Shown in pieces: positions 17,413 through 26,108 of a stretch of DNA of 64,000 bases (position 1 is the first letter of the stretch; the number at the start of each line of letters is the position of its first letter). The DNA comes from an uncultured Chitinophagaceae bacterium. Lineage in GTDB: Bacteria > Bacteroidota > Bacteroidia > Chitinophagales > Chitinophagaceae. The notes beneath the pieces were generated by a model, which was not told the origin of the DNA, ran no database searches, and saw nothing but the letters and a program-made list of their open reading frames with translations. The translations under genes and the position numbers were made by a program. The stretch covers positions 124,001 to 188,000 of the forward strand of contig CALGAP010000006.1 of NCBI GenBank assembly GCA_937958995.1. The letters are read 5' to 3'.

Positions 17413-18261
17413 TTATTTTACGGGAACAGGAATGGCCTCGAGTTGAAGTTGCTGTACGGCCTGCATTAATCTTTTCATTTCCTGCTTTACGAGGTCTGCC
17501 TGCATCCTGCGCCAGATGTCAAGCTTTTCATTTTCATCTTCGGGAAGATTATTGCTGCAGTCATCGTACAGGTATGTCTGCCCTATGCATTCATCATTGA
17601 ATTCACCCAATTTTTCTGCAAGCACATTTACCTGTTTTTCATTTTTCCATGGAGGAAAAGGAAAGCTGATGCCCCAGTCGTGTTCAAACACACGATTCAC
17701 CAGTAAGAGGTCTTTGAGTTTTTTGCGCACATCGTGCAGATCTTTTTCGCGTTCGGCGGCTAATTGCAGTATGTGAATACCGGCCACGTTGCGATTCACA
17801 AATTGCCTGATGATGCTATCACCCAGGTGAGAGGGCAATTCCTGTTTAATGGATTTGGATACTTTGTCCCAATCAACTTTTTCTATTTTCTTCACCAATT
17901 GTTCTTTTGCTTTGAACAACTGGTGGTTCATGCATTTGGCAAATTCAGGCAACAGGAAATGTACTTTAGCGAAAAGGGTGATGTTGGAAATAAACAATTG
18001 CAGATCGCGCACGGCACCCGCGGCGCGGTAAACCTCGCTGAGTGGCTCGGGAATTTCGAGATGCCTGGCGCGCGGGTCTTCGCTACAAAGCCGCAGGAAT
18101 GCGCGCAGGCGCTTATACCCAACGCGCAGCTCGTGAATATCTTCCACGGTAAACGAGCCCGGTATATTGCGGCAGTATTTCTCCAGCGACCTTAAGTACT
18201 TGTCAACTATTTTCTCCAGTTCCTTCCCTTTCATGTTAAAAAGGTACAACCTTTCCTGCAT
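17413..18261 (-). CDS. CHAD-domain protein
   Basis: The 282-residue, highly helical and charged protein fits the CHAD family: conserved His and basic residues in IHELRVGYKRLRAFLRL, followed by VRDLQLFISNI and later IHILQLAAEREKDLHDVRKKLKDLL and DWGISFPFPPW. CHAD proteins bind polyphosphate through these basic/His faces. It begins 6 bp after metZ and is probably the third gene of an osmC-metZ-CHAD operon. An internal ATG at 18234 (MKGKELEKIVDKY) is an equally plausible start. A link between polyphosphate and methionine synthesis is not evident, so cotranscription may only reflect position. Confidence 0.85.
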   Translation of the reverse strand: MQERLYLFNMKGKELEKIVDKYLRSLEKYCRNIPGSFTVEDIHELRVGYKRLRAFLRLCSEDPRARHLEIPEPLSEVYRAAGAVRDLQLFISNITLFAKVHFLLPEFAKCMNHQLFKAKEQLVKKIEKVDWDKVSKSIKQELPSHLGDSIIRQFVNRNVAGIHILQLAAEREKDLHDVRKKLKDLLLVNRVFEHDWGISFPFPPWKNEKQVNVLAEKLGEFNDECIGQTYLYDDCSNNLPEDENEKLDIWRRMQADLVKQEMKRLMQAVQQLQLEAIPVPVK

Positions 18262-18267
18262 ACCTGC

Positions 18268-19431
18268 TCAACAGTGTTCAAGCGCCTGTTTGATATCTTC
18301 CAGTATATCATTTACATGTTCCAGTCCTGCGGAAATCCGTATTAGTCCGGGGGTAATATTCACCGCGCGGCGTTCGTCCTCGCTCAGTTTGGCATGAGTA
18401 GTGCTGGCGGGGTGCGAGGCAATGCTGCGGGTATCGCCCAGGTTGGCGGTGAGAGATAATATTCTAAGATGATTGAGAAAATTCCTTCCGCTTTCCAGCC
18501 CGCCCTTCAGTTCAAAACACAATAATCCGCCGCCATTCTTCATCTGCTTTTTCGCGATTTCATATTGCGGGTGCGAGGGCAGGTGGGGATATTTCAGCCA
18601 CGAAATTTTCGGGTGGCCTTCCAGTTGTTGCGCCAGGTATAAGGCATTGGCTGCGTGCCGCTCCATACGCACATCCAACGTTTCCAGGCTGCGACTGAGT
18701 ACCCACGCGTTAAAGGGCGAAAGCGCCGGTCCCGTACTGCGACAGAAAAGATATATATCCTTGATCAATTCCTTTTTACCTACTATAACGCCGCCGAGTA
18801 CACGACCCTGGCCATCCATCCATTTAGTGGCAGAATGTATTACCAGGTCGGCCCCGAAATCAACAGGTCGTTGAATAACCGGAGTGGCAAAACAGTTGTC
18901 AACGTTCAGAACCAGGTTGTGTTTTTTCGCCAACGCCGAAGCTTTTTGCAGATCAATGATATCGAGACCGGGATTGGTGGGCGTCTCGAGATAGATCATT
19001 TTGGTATTGGGTCGAATGGCTTTTTCCCATTCGTCCTGTTTATCGGCGGGCACATAGGTATATTCGATGCCATAGTGGTTGAGGTATTTGGTAATCACCG
19101 TATGCGTGCTGCCAAATATAGCGTTGCAGGCCAGCAGGTGATCGCCGGCTTTCAGCAAGGCCATAAACGAGGCAAATACGGCGCTCATACCCGATGCGGT
19201 AGCATAGCCGGCTTCGGCGCCTTCCAGCGCGCACACGCGGTCAACCAGTTCCTGCACATTCGGGTTACTGAAACGGCTGTAAATGTTCACCTCCACCTCG
19301 TCGGCAAAAGCAGCGCGCATATCTTCTGCATTGTCGAAGGTGAAACTGCTGGTAAGATATAACGGGGATGAATGTTCATTTTCAGGCGTACGATCTAATC
19401 GGATACGGATGGCCTTGGTGATTGGGTTCAT
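18268..19431 (-). CDS. metZ: O-succinyl/acetylhomoserine sulfhydrylase (Cys/Met-metabolism PLP enzyme)
   Basis: The 387-residue protein is a PLP-dependent enzyme of the Cys/Met metabolism family: YSRFSNPNVQELVDRVCALEGAEAGYATASGMSAV at the N-terminal third, the PLP Lys in HSATKWMDGQGRVLGG, and the C-terminal TANLGDTRSIASHPASTTHAKLS. The DGQGRVLGG form after the Lys is characteristic of the MetZ branch, which makes homocysteine directly from an activated homoserine and sulfide. Sulfide would come from the cys operon at 20966-29032 and activated homoserine from metX, transcribed divergently. Cystathionine gamma-synthase is the main alternative. Confidence 0.88.
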   Translation of the reverse strand: MNPITKAIRIRLDRTPENEHSSPLYLTSSFTFDNAEDMRAAFADEVEVNIYSRFSNPNVQELVDRVCALEGAEAGYATASGMSAVFASFMALLKAGDHLLACNAIFGSTHTVITKYLNHYGIEYTYVPADKQDEWEKAIRPNTKMIYLETPTNPGLDIIDLQKASALAKKHNLVLNVDNCFATPVIQRPVDFGADLVIHSATKWMDGQGRVLGGVIVGKKELIKDIYLFCRSTGPALSPFNAWVLSRSLETLDVRMERHAANALYLAQQLEGHPKISWLKYPHLPSHPQYEIAKKQMKNGGGLLCFELKGGLESGRNFLNHLRILSLTANLGDTRSIASHPASTTHAKLSEDERRAVNITPGLIRISAGLEHVNDILEDIKQALEHC

Positions 19432-19432
19432 T

Positions 19433-19861
19433 TTATACAGTTTGAGTTACTTCTACTTTCCATTTCAGATCACATCCTGCCCGGCGCAATGTTTCCGCAA
19501 CAGAGCAATATTTTTCCATCGAAAGATCAACGGCTCTCTGCGCCTTATCGGGGTCTATATTTCCTTTTAAAGTAAAAACGATGGTCACGTCCTTCCAAAC
19601 CGATGGCTCCACGTTGGGTTCACGCTCGCCTTCTATATGCATGCTGAATGATTCGAGTTGCTGACGCTGTTTTTTCAGGATTCTCACCACATCTATGCCG
19701 CTGCATCCGCCCAGTCCCATGAGCAACAACTGCATGGGTCTTACCCCAAAATTGGTTCCCCCGCCCTCGGGACTGTTATCGATTTGTACTGTATGCCCGA
19801 ATGCGTCCCTGGCTTCAAAACCATAGTCGCCCTGTACCCTTTCCACATCAATTTTTATCAT
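19433..19861 (-). CDS. OsmC family protein
   Basis: The 142-residue protein has the OsmC/Ohr fold with the two expected Cys residues (GLGGCSGIDVVRILKKQ and KYCSVAETLRRAGC). Members are small thiol peroxidases that reduce organic hydroperoxides, or related proteins of unclear substrate. It is 1 bp upstream of metZ and so clearly cotranscribed with it. A TACATTTG box lies just upstream of its start codon. Confidence 0.88.
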   Translation of the reverse strand: MIKIDVERVQGDYGFEARDAFGHTVQIDNSPEGGGTNFGVRPMQLLLMGLGGCSGIDVVRILKKQRQQLESFSMHIEGEREPNVEPSVWKDVTIVFTLKGNIDPDKAQRAVDLSMEKYCSVAETLRRAGCDLKWKVEVTQTV

Positions 19862-19875
19862 GGTAAAGATTTTTG

Positions 19876-19883
19876 CAAATGTA
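19876..19883 (-). promoter_or_regulatory. -7 box of the osmC-metZ operon
   Basis: TACATTTG on the minus strand matches TAnnTTTG and lies 14 bp before the osmC start codon, implying a very short leader. I do not see a clear TTTG at the -33 distance. Confidence 0.45.
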
Positions 19884-19928
19884 ATTCATGCGGGCCTTTA
19901 CTTTGCACCCTGAATTGCCTTTAACGGG

Positions 19929-20942
19929 ATGCAGTATTACAACTATAACAAACCTTTTCAGCTGGAGAACGGGCAGGAATTGCCCGGTATCACCATTGCC
20001 TATCATACCTATGGCCGCCTTAATGCCGACAAAAGCAATGTGGTATGGGTTTGTCACGCGCTTACCGCCAACAGCGATGCCGCCGACTGGTGGAAGGGCG
20101 TGGTAGGTCATGGACATGTCATCGATCCCGAAAAATATTTCATCGTCTGCGCCAATATACTGGGTTCCTGCTATGGCAGCACGGGTCCGCTCAGCGTGAA
20201 CCCCGCCACCAATACGCCCTGGTATCATACATTTCCCCAAATCACCATCCGCGACATGGTGCAGGCTCATATCTTATTGCGGCAGCACCTGGGAATCGAA
20301 AAAATTTACCTGCTGATGGGTGGCAGCATGGGTGGTTACCAGGCATTGGAATGGTGCGTGATGGAAAGCGATCGAATCGAAAAGCTCTTCCTGCTGGCCA
20401 CTTCTCCCACCGAGAGTGCCTGGGGCATTGCCGTGCACGCCACGCAACGCCTGGCCATAGAGGCCGACAGCACCTGGCTGCAAAACAGCCCTGACGCGGG
20501 TTTGAAAGGACTGAAAGCCGCACGCGCCATCGGTATTCTCACGTACCGCAACTACGGCATCCTGGTACAAAAGCAAACCGATCCCGACACTGAAAAGCTC
20601 GATGACTATCGGGCAGCTTCCTATATCAATTACCAGGGCGATAAACTGGTAAAAAGATTCAATGCCTACAGCTATTGGCTGCTCACCAAGGCTATGGACT
20701 CGCATCACCTGGGCCGCGGCCGCGGTGGTGATGTAGAAAAAATTTTGCGCAGCATTCGCCAGCAGACCTTACTCATCGGCATCAGCAGCGATATACTCTG
20801 TCCGCTGCAGGAACAACGCCATATGCACGAACATATTCCCGGCTCCACGCTCATCGAGATTGATAGTGCGTACGGTCATGATGGCTTTATGGTGGAGGCG
20901 CAGAAAATTTCAAAGCATTTATCTTCCTGGCTCGGCCAATAG
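19929..20942 (+). CDS. metX: Homoserine O-acyltransferase
   Basis: The 337-residue alpha/beta hydrolase-fold protein carries the MetX landmarks: the nucleophile Ser133 in LLMGGSMGGYQALEW, the Asp in GISSDILCPLQ (~284) and the His in YGHDGFMVE (~317), plus AYHTYGRLNADKSNVVWVCHALTANSDAADWW at the start. It activates homoserine by acetylation (or succinylation) as the first committed step of methionine synthesis in the cytoplasm. It diverges from osmC-metZ across a 67-bp gap. Whether the acyl donor is acetyl- or succinyl-CoA cannot be decided from motif reading alone. Confidence 0.92.
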   Translation: MQYYNYNKPFQLENGQELPGITIAYHTYGRLNADKSNVVWVCHALTANSDAADWWKGVVGHGHVIDPEKYFIVCANILGSCYGSTGPLSVNPATNTPWYHTFPQITIRDMVQAHILLRQHLGIEKIYLLMGGSMGGYQALEWCVMESDRIEKLFLLATSPTESAWGIAVHATQRLAIEADSTWLQNSPDAGLKGLKAARAIGILTYRNYGILVQKQTDPDTEKLDDYRAASYINYQGDKLVKRFNAYSYWLLTKAMDSHHLGRGRGGDVEKILRSIRQQTLLIGISSDILCPLQEQRHMHEHIPGSTLIEIDSAYGHDGFMVEAQKISKHLSSWLGQ

Positions 20943-20965
20943 GTTTCGTCATTGCGAGGTCGTTC

Positions 20966-22483
20966 TTACAGCATATTGTACAAGATCTTCACACTCCAGA
21001 ATATCACCAGCACGCCCAGCAGTATAAACGAAGTCTTGCGCGGCAACTTGCCGGTGAGACGTGCTGCGAGCGGAGCGGCAATCAAGCCGCCGATTACCAG
21101 GGCTAATATGGTTTGCCAGTGACTAACACCCAAAAGGGTAAAGAAGGTGAACGCACTTGCCAGCGTTACGAAAAACTCAGTAAGACTCACGGAACCGATC
21201 ACGTATTTCGGGCTGCGGCCGCTGGCCACCAGCGTAGTGGTAACGATGGGTCCCCAGCCGCCACCACCAAAGGAATCGAGGAAACCACCAATGCCGGCGA
21301 GCGTTTTAAACTTCTTGAACTTCTTCTGAAACTTCGGCGTGCGGAACGCAAGCGCCAGCAGGCGAATACCGAGTATCATGGTGTACACCGCCATGATGGG
21401 ACGAATATAATCCACGTGCGATTCGCCCAGCTGCGTCAGCAATATGGCGCCCAGTATGGCGCCGATAACACCGGGTATTAAAAGCGCTTTGAATAATTTT
21501 TTGTTGACGTTGCCGAATTTATAATGACTATATCCCGATGCGCCGCTGGCAAACATTTCTGCCGTGTGAATGCTGCCGCTGATAGCTGCTGGATTGACGC
21601 CTGCCGAAAGCAGGATGGTCGCGCTCGTCACGCCATAACCCATACCCAAAGCGCCATCTACCAACTGCGCGAGGAAGCCCGCCAATAACATCCAGTGAAA
21701 ATTATCATCAAGTGTTTTATACCAGGCAACAGTTTCGCCGGCAATTTCCCGGAAGGGTATATAGCTGAAAATAAAATGACCGATCAGCATTAAGGCAAAT
21801 GCCAGCAGGGACCAGGTAGCAATTTTGCGAAAACGTTTTTCCTTTTCACCGTTCTCTTTATCCACCAGCAACTTCGTGATCTCGTTCAGCCTTTTTACTT
21901 TGTATTCGAAGTTGCCATTGAGCCTGTTGCGCACCTGGTTCAGGTTCACGATCACATCATCCAGTTCATCGGGCATGGCCTGGTTCAATACTTCCTTGAT
22001 GCGCCTGGCCGCGGTAGGCGATAATCCGTTAGTGGAAATAGCAATTTTCAGGTTGCCTTTTTGCACGATGGAGCTGAGATAAAAATCGCATTGATCGGGC
22101 GTATCAGCCACATTCACCAATATCTTTTTTTCCTTAGCCGCATCACGAATAAACCGGCTCACTTCGCGATCGTTTACGGCAATAATGGCCAGGTCTTTTC
22201 CGTCGAGATCGGAAGCGCTGAAGGCACGTTCGTGCAGGTAAACACGATGCGTTTTAGCCAGTTCCTTTATTTCCTCAGAAATATGTTTGGCCACTAATGT
22301 AATGGTGGTGTCGGGAGCGTTACCGAGTATGGCCGACAATTTTTCCAGTGCCACTTTTCCTCCACCCACCAGCAATACCTGCAACTCTTCCAGTTTCAGA
22401 AACACAGGAAACAACACATTAGTGCCTTTCCCGTTTGCCGACCCAGGTATTGGTGATATGGTTATTTGCTTCTCTGTCGCCAT
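20966..22483 (-). CDS. Fusion: siroheme synthase (precorrin-2 dehydrogenase) + TauE/SafE permease
   Basis: The 505-residue protein has two unrelated halves. Residues ~22-215 are the Met8/CysG N-terminal type: LFPVFLKLEELQVLLVGGGKVALEKLSAIL (NAD-binding), VNVADTPDQCDFYLSSIVQKGNLKIAISTNGLSPTAARRIKEVL. Residues ~225-505 are a TSUP (TauE/SafE) permease with about 7-8 membrane segments: FLAQLVDGALGMGYGVTSATILLSAGVNPAAISGSIHTAEMFASG and SFGGGGWGPIVTTTLVASG. The first half oxidises precorrin-2 and may insert iron to make siroheme, the cofactor of CysI encoded 4 bp upstream; the second half moves sulfite, sulfonates or related anions. The fusion joins cofactor supply to sulfur-anion transport in one membrane protein. 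Confidence 0.9.
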   Translation of the reverse strand: MATEKQITISPIPGSANGKGTNVLFPVFLKLEELQVLLVGGGKVALEKLSAILGNAPDTTITLVAKHISEEIKELAKTHRVYLHERAFSASDLDGKDLAIIAVNDREVSRFIRDAAKEKKILVNVADTPDQCDFYLSSIVQKGNLKIAISTNGLSPTAARRIKEVLNQAMPDELDDVIVNLNQVRNRLNGNFEYKVKRLNEITKLLVDKENGEKEKRFRKIATWSLLAFALMLIGHFIFSYIPFREIAGETVAWYKTLDDNFHWMLLAGFLAQLVDGALGMGYGVTSATILLSAGVNPAAISGSIHTAEMFASGASGYSHYKFGNVNKKLFKALLIPGVIGAILGAILLTQLGESHVDYIRPIMAVYTMILGIRLLALAFRTPKFQKKFKKFKTLAGIGGFLDSFGGGGWGPIVTTTLVASGRSPKYVIGSVSLTEFFVTLASAFTFFTLLGVSHWQTILALVIGGLIAAPLAARLTGKLPRKTSFILLGVLVIFWSVKILYNML

Positions 22484-22487
22484 CCGC

Positions 22488-24146
22488 TTAGTTTATAAAT
22501 TCCAGGTTTTGATTGATGATGAAATCGCCGAAAGTTTCGTTCTTCTTTCTTTTAGTACTGTATAGTTTCAGTAAACCATCGAGCTCAGAGAGTATTGCAG
22601 CTTCGTCGAGGTTTTCTTTGTACTTCCTGTTCAACCTGGTTCCTTCCCTGTCGCCGCCCAAATGCAGGTTGTAGCGGCCATAAGCCGTTCCGATCAAACC
22701 AATCTCCGCCGCATAAGGCCTGCCGCAACCATTGGGGCAGCCTGTCATGCGCATGCTGATATGATCGTCCTGCAAACCGTATTTCTCCAAAATCGGCTCC
22801 AGCTTACTGATGAGCGTAGGCAAATAGCGCTGCCCCTCGGCCAGGGCCAGCGGACAGGTGTTGAAAGCCACGCAGGCAATAGCGCTCTTGCGCAGCGCGC
22901 CCGCGCTTTCGGTATGTTTAATAAGACCAAAGCGGTCGAGTATTTCGTTGATCTCGTCCTTATCTTCCGGATTCACGTCGGCTATGATCACGTTTTGATT
23001 GCAGGTGAAACGGAAATTGGCCTTTTTTGTTTGGGCAACTTCCAGCAGACCGGTTTTCAAAGGCGCATTCTCCAAATCAGTCACGCGGCCATTCTCCACA
23101 AACAACGTATAATACCATTTGCCTTCGTGATTTTTTTCCCAGCCATAGTAGTCGCGGCGGCGGGTGAATTTATAGGGGCGGGCAGGCTCCAGTGCAAATC
23201 CTGTTCTTCTTTCAAGTTCTTTCCTGAAATTTTCAACGCCCATATTGTCGAGCGTATATTTCAGTCGCGCCTGCTTGCGGTCGTTGCGGTTGCCATAATC
23301 ACGTTGCACAGTGATGATCTCGTACACAGTCTTCAGCAGCTTTTCACCTTTTTCTACATAGCCGATTACGGTGCCAAGTCGCGGATACGTGTTAGCATTC
23401 CCATGCGTGGTGCCCAATCCGCCGCCGACAGCCACATTAAATCCTTTCAGTTTATTTGTTTCGATAATGGCTATCAGCCCTACATCGTTGGCCAGCACAT
23501 CACAATCATTATCGGGGGGAATAGCAATAGCAATTTTGAATTTACGCGGCAGGTAGCGGTCTTCGTACAGCGGGTCGGCCTCTTCTTCTTTTTTCAGGAG
23601 CGGTGCCTGGTCCAGCCACACTTCATAATATGCGCGCGTTTTGGGTAGCGCCATTTCGCTGAGTTTGGCGGCATAAGAAAACACTTCTTCATGCACGGGC
23701 GATTGTTTGGGATGTGCGTTGCAGATCACATTCCTGTTCACATCGCCACAGGCAGATATGCTGTCGAGATGAAGCGTATTAAAAGCCTTGATGGTTGGCT
23801 TGGTATGCGATTTTAAAATGCCATGCAGTTGTATGGTCTGGCGTGTAGTGATCTTAATGACGCCGGTGGAATGTTCGCCGGCAATATGATGCAGACCGAT
23901 CCACTGGTCGGGTGTCATAAAACCGCCGGGCAACCGAAGGCGTATCATAAATGAATACAACCACTCCAGTTTCTTCGCACTGCGTTCTTCCCTTCTGTCG
24001 CGGTCGTCTTGCTGGTACATGCCGTGAAATTTCACCAGCGATTGATCATCTTCCGAAATAGCACCTGTAAGCGGATCGCGAAGACTTTGCTTTAAAGTAC
24101 CGCGAAGCGCGTCACTTGCCTTTTTTATTTGTTCTACGCTAGCCAT
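22488..24146 (-). CDS. cysI: Sulfite reductase haemoprotein
   Basis: The 552-residue protein is an assimilatory sulfite/nitrite reductase haemoprotein. The siroheme-[4Fe-4S] ligands lie in ACVAFNTCPLALAEGQRYLP and MRMTGCPNGCGRPYAAEIG; N-terminal substrate residues are in LRLPGGFMTPDQW and TTRQTIQLHGI. It reduces sulfite to sulfide with electrons from CysJ, encoded just upstream. I start it at the ATG at 24146 (MASVEQIKKASDALRG). The in-frame extension to 24212 would translate a simple intergenic repeat (SETPNSKLETK) found elsewhere in the window and is not credible. Confidence 0.95.
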   Translation of the reverse strand: MASVEQIKKASDALRGTLKQSLRDPLTGAISEDDQSLVKFHGMYQQDDRDRREERSAKKLEWLYSFMIRLRLPGGFMTPDQWIGLHHIAGEHSTGVIKITTRQTIQLHGILKSHTKPTIKAFNTLHLDSISACGDVNRNVICNAHPKQSPVHEEVFSYAAKLSEMALPKTRAYYEVWLDQAPLLKKEEEADPLYEDRYLPRKFKIAIAIPPDNDCDVLANDVGLIAIIETNKLKGFNVAVGGGLGTTHGNANTYPRLGTVIGYVEKGEKLLKTVYEIITVQRDYGNRNDRKQARLKYTLDNMGVENFRKELERRTGFALEPARPYKFTRRRDYYGWEKNHEGKWYYTLFVENGRVTDLENAPLKTGLLEVAQTKKANFRFTCNQNVIIADVNPEDKDEINEILDRFGLIKHTESAGALRKSAIACVAFNTCPLALAEGQRYLPTLISKLEPILEKYGLQDDHISMRMTGCPNGCGRPYAAEIGLIGTAYGRYNLHLGGDREGTRLNRKYKENLDEAAILSELDGLLKLYSTKRKKNETFGDFIINQNLEFIN

Positions 24147-24150
24147 AGTT

Positions 24151-24195
24151 TTTGTTTCGAGTTTCGAGTTCGGGGTTTCGGATTCTTTGGATCTG
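24151..24195. repeat. Degenerate simple repeat between cysJ and cysI
   Basis: Read on the minus strand this is a string of units close to CCGAAACTCGAAAC. A similar array (AACCCGAAACTCC, AAACCCGAAACTCA) lies upstream of fumC at 58703-58737. Both sit directly before a start codon and create false in-frame extensions. Confidence 0.6.
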
Positions 24196-24230
24196 GCCTT
24201 GTTCCTGGCCATCAGCTACCCGGAACCCTT

Positions 24231-26108
24231 TTAGTAAACATCTTTCAAATACCTTCCCTGGTCTTTTAGCTGCTCCAGGAACTCCATTGCTTCCTGCGCA
24301 TTCTTTTTACCGAAGCGCTCTATCACCTGCAGCATGGCATAATCAACATCTTTGCTCATCGGTTCTTTGGCGCCGCAGATATAGATGTAGGCGCCGCCCT
24401 CGATCCATTGCCACAGCTCGGCAGCCTGCTCCAGTATGCGATGCTGCACGTATATCTTATAGGGTTGATCGCGACTGAAGGCCAGGCTCACATTAGTGAG
24501 CACACCTGTATGCACCCAGTTTTGAATTTCGGTCTGGTACAAAAAGTCGGTAACAAAATGCTGTTCACCAAAGAAAAGCCAGTTGCGGCCGGTGGCGCCC
24601 GTAGCATCGCGCTCCCATAGGAAGGCGCGGAAGGGCGCAATGCCTGTGCCCGGACCAATCATGATGATATCTTTATCGGGCCCGGGTAGGCGAAACTGGT
24701 TGTTGCGGTGAATATAAAATTCGAAAGTGGTATCCACCGGCATGTTCAACAGGTAGTCTGAACACAAGCCGCATCTCCTTTCATCGTTCACCATAAAGGT
24801 GTCGCGTGCCACAGTTACATGCACTTCGTCGCTATGCGCGTTCAGTGATGATGAAATGGAATACAATCGCGGGGTAACCGGCTCGAGTATATCCACCACT
24901 TCAATGAATTGTGATGAATCTCTTACCGGGTAAATTTTCAGTATATCGAGTAAACTGATCTTGGTATCGGGTATATCCTGCCCTACTATGCGCGCATAAT
25001 TTCTTACCACCCGTTCCGGCAGGTAGGTGACATTGAGTTTCTTCTTCAGCAGGTTGAAGACAGTATATGATTCGTTTCTGTACAATACTCTTGTATCGCC
25101 GTCGGTGCCGGTGAGGTTGAGAATGGCATTCACCACGGGCAGCGGGTTTTCAGCCACCACGCCGATTGAATCGCCGGGAAGATAATCAAGGCCCTCAGCG
25201 GCAATCTCCAAATGATGTGTTTCTTTATTAGAGCCGCGGTCGTTGAGATTGATATTGGTGAGCACACGCCCGCGGTAATATCTTTTGCCGGTTTTCCTGG
25301 CTGGTTCAGCAACTAAAGCAGCTTCCACTGAAGAAGTGCTCAATACAGCAGCCGATGCCGACGGTGCGGGTGCTTCATGGTGTTGTAGTTTTTGCAAAAC
25401 CTGGTTAAACCATTGCTCGGCGTCTGACTGGTAATCAGTATCACATTTCACCAGGTTCACAATACGCTGACCACCGAGTTTTTGCAATTGCACATCCACG
25501 TCTTCACCTGCCTTGCAAAAGAGCGGATAGGAGGTGTCGCCAAGTGCGAGCACACCATATTTTAAATCATCGAGCCTGAAACTGTTTTGATGAATATGAT
25601 CGTAAAATTTCTTCGCGGTGGCAGGTGGTTCTCCTTCGCCCTGCGTGCTGATTACGGTAAAGAAATATTCTTCTTTCGGTAAATCATTCAACCTGTACTG
25701 ATCCAGGCCCACCACTTTAGCAATGATACCGGCTTTTTTTGCCTTGGTGGCAAATTCGGTGGCCAGTCTTTTTGAATTGCCCGACTCGGTGCCGTAGGCG
25801 ATAGTTATCTTTTGCACCGCAGGTGCAGTGGCCACGGCGGCAGCAGTGGCGCTGGGTGCGGTTGCAGCGGCAGTTCCGTTGGCGGAAGCCACAGCCGTGG
25901 CAAAGGCCGACTGCGATTGCGCAACCAGTTGCTCCTGCGCATAGTTTGGCGCCTGCACGGGCAAAAGCTGTGTGCCTGCAGCAACGCCCGCAAGGTATCC
26001 ATTCATCCAGATCAGTTCCTCCTTACTGGATGTTTTGGCCAGGTCTTGTAACAATTTCAGTTTCTGCTCTTGTAGCATCACTTCATGGTTTATTACTGAA
26101 TCATGCAC
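24231..26108 (-). CDS. cysJ: Sulfite reductase flavoprotein subunit
   Basis: The 625-residue diflavin reductase contains an N-terminal region with an Ala/Thr-rich linker (~residues 70-105), a flavodoxin FMN domain (ITIAYGTESGNSKRLATEFA, STQGEGEPPATAKKFYD, LGDTSYPLFCKAG), a FAD domain (PRLYSISSSLNAH, RRCGLCSDYLLN) and an NADPH domain (IMIGPGTGIAPFRAFLWER, YICGAKEPMSKDV). It passes electrons from NADPH to CysI. The ATG at 26108 overlaps the cysN stop by 16 bp; the ATG at 26078 is an alternative. The long Ala-rich linker is unusual for CysJ. Confidence 0.95.
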   Translation of the reverse strand: MHDSVINHEVMLQEQKLKLLQDLAKTSSKEELIWMNGYLAGVAAGTQLLPVQAPNYAQEQLVAQSQSAFATAVASANGTAAATAPSATAAAVATAPAVQKITIAYGTESGNSKRLATEFATKAKKAGIIAKVVGLDQYRLNDLPKEEYFFTVISTQGEGEPPATAKKFYDHIHQNSFRLDDLKYGVLALGDTSYPLFCKAGEDVDVQLQKLGGQRIVNLVKCDTDYQSDAEQWFNQVLQKLQHHEAPAPSASAAVLSTSSVEAALVAEPARKTGKRYYRGRVLTNINLNDRGSNKETHHLEIAAEGLDYLPGDSIGVVAENPLPVVNAILNLTGTDGDTRVLYRNESYTVFNLLKKKLNVTYLPERVVRNYARIVGQDIPDTKISLLDILKIYPVRDSSQFIEVVDILEPVTPRLYSISSSLNAHSDEVHVTVARDTFMVNDERRCGLCSDYLLNMPVDTTFEFYIHRNNQFRLPGPDKDIIMIGPGTGIAPFRAFLWERDATGATGRNWLFFGEQHFVTDFLYQTEIQNWVHTGVLTNVSLAFSRDQPYKIYVQHRILEQAAELWQWIEGGAYIYICGAKEPMSKDVDYAMLQVIERFGKKNAQEAMEFLEQLKDQGRYLKDVY

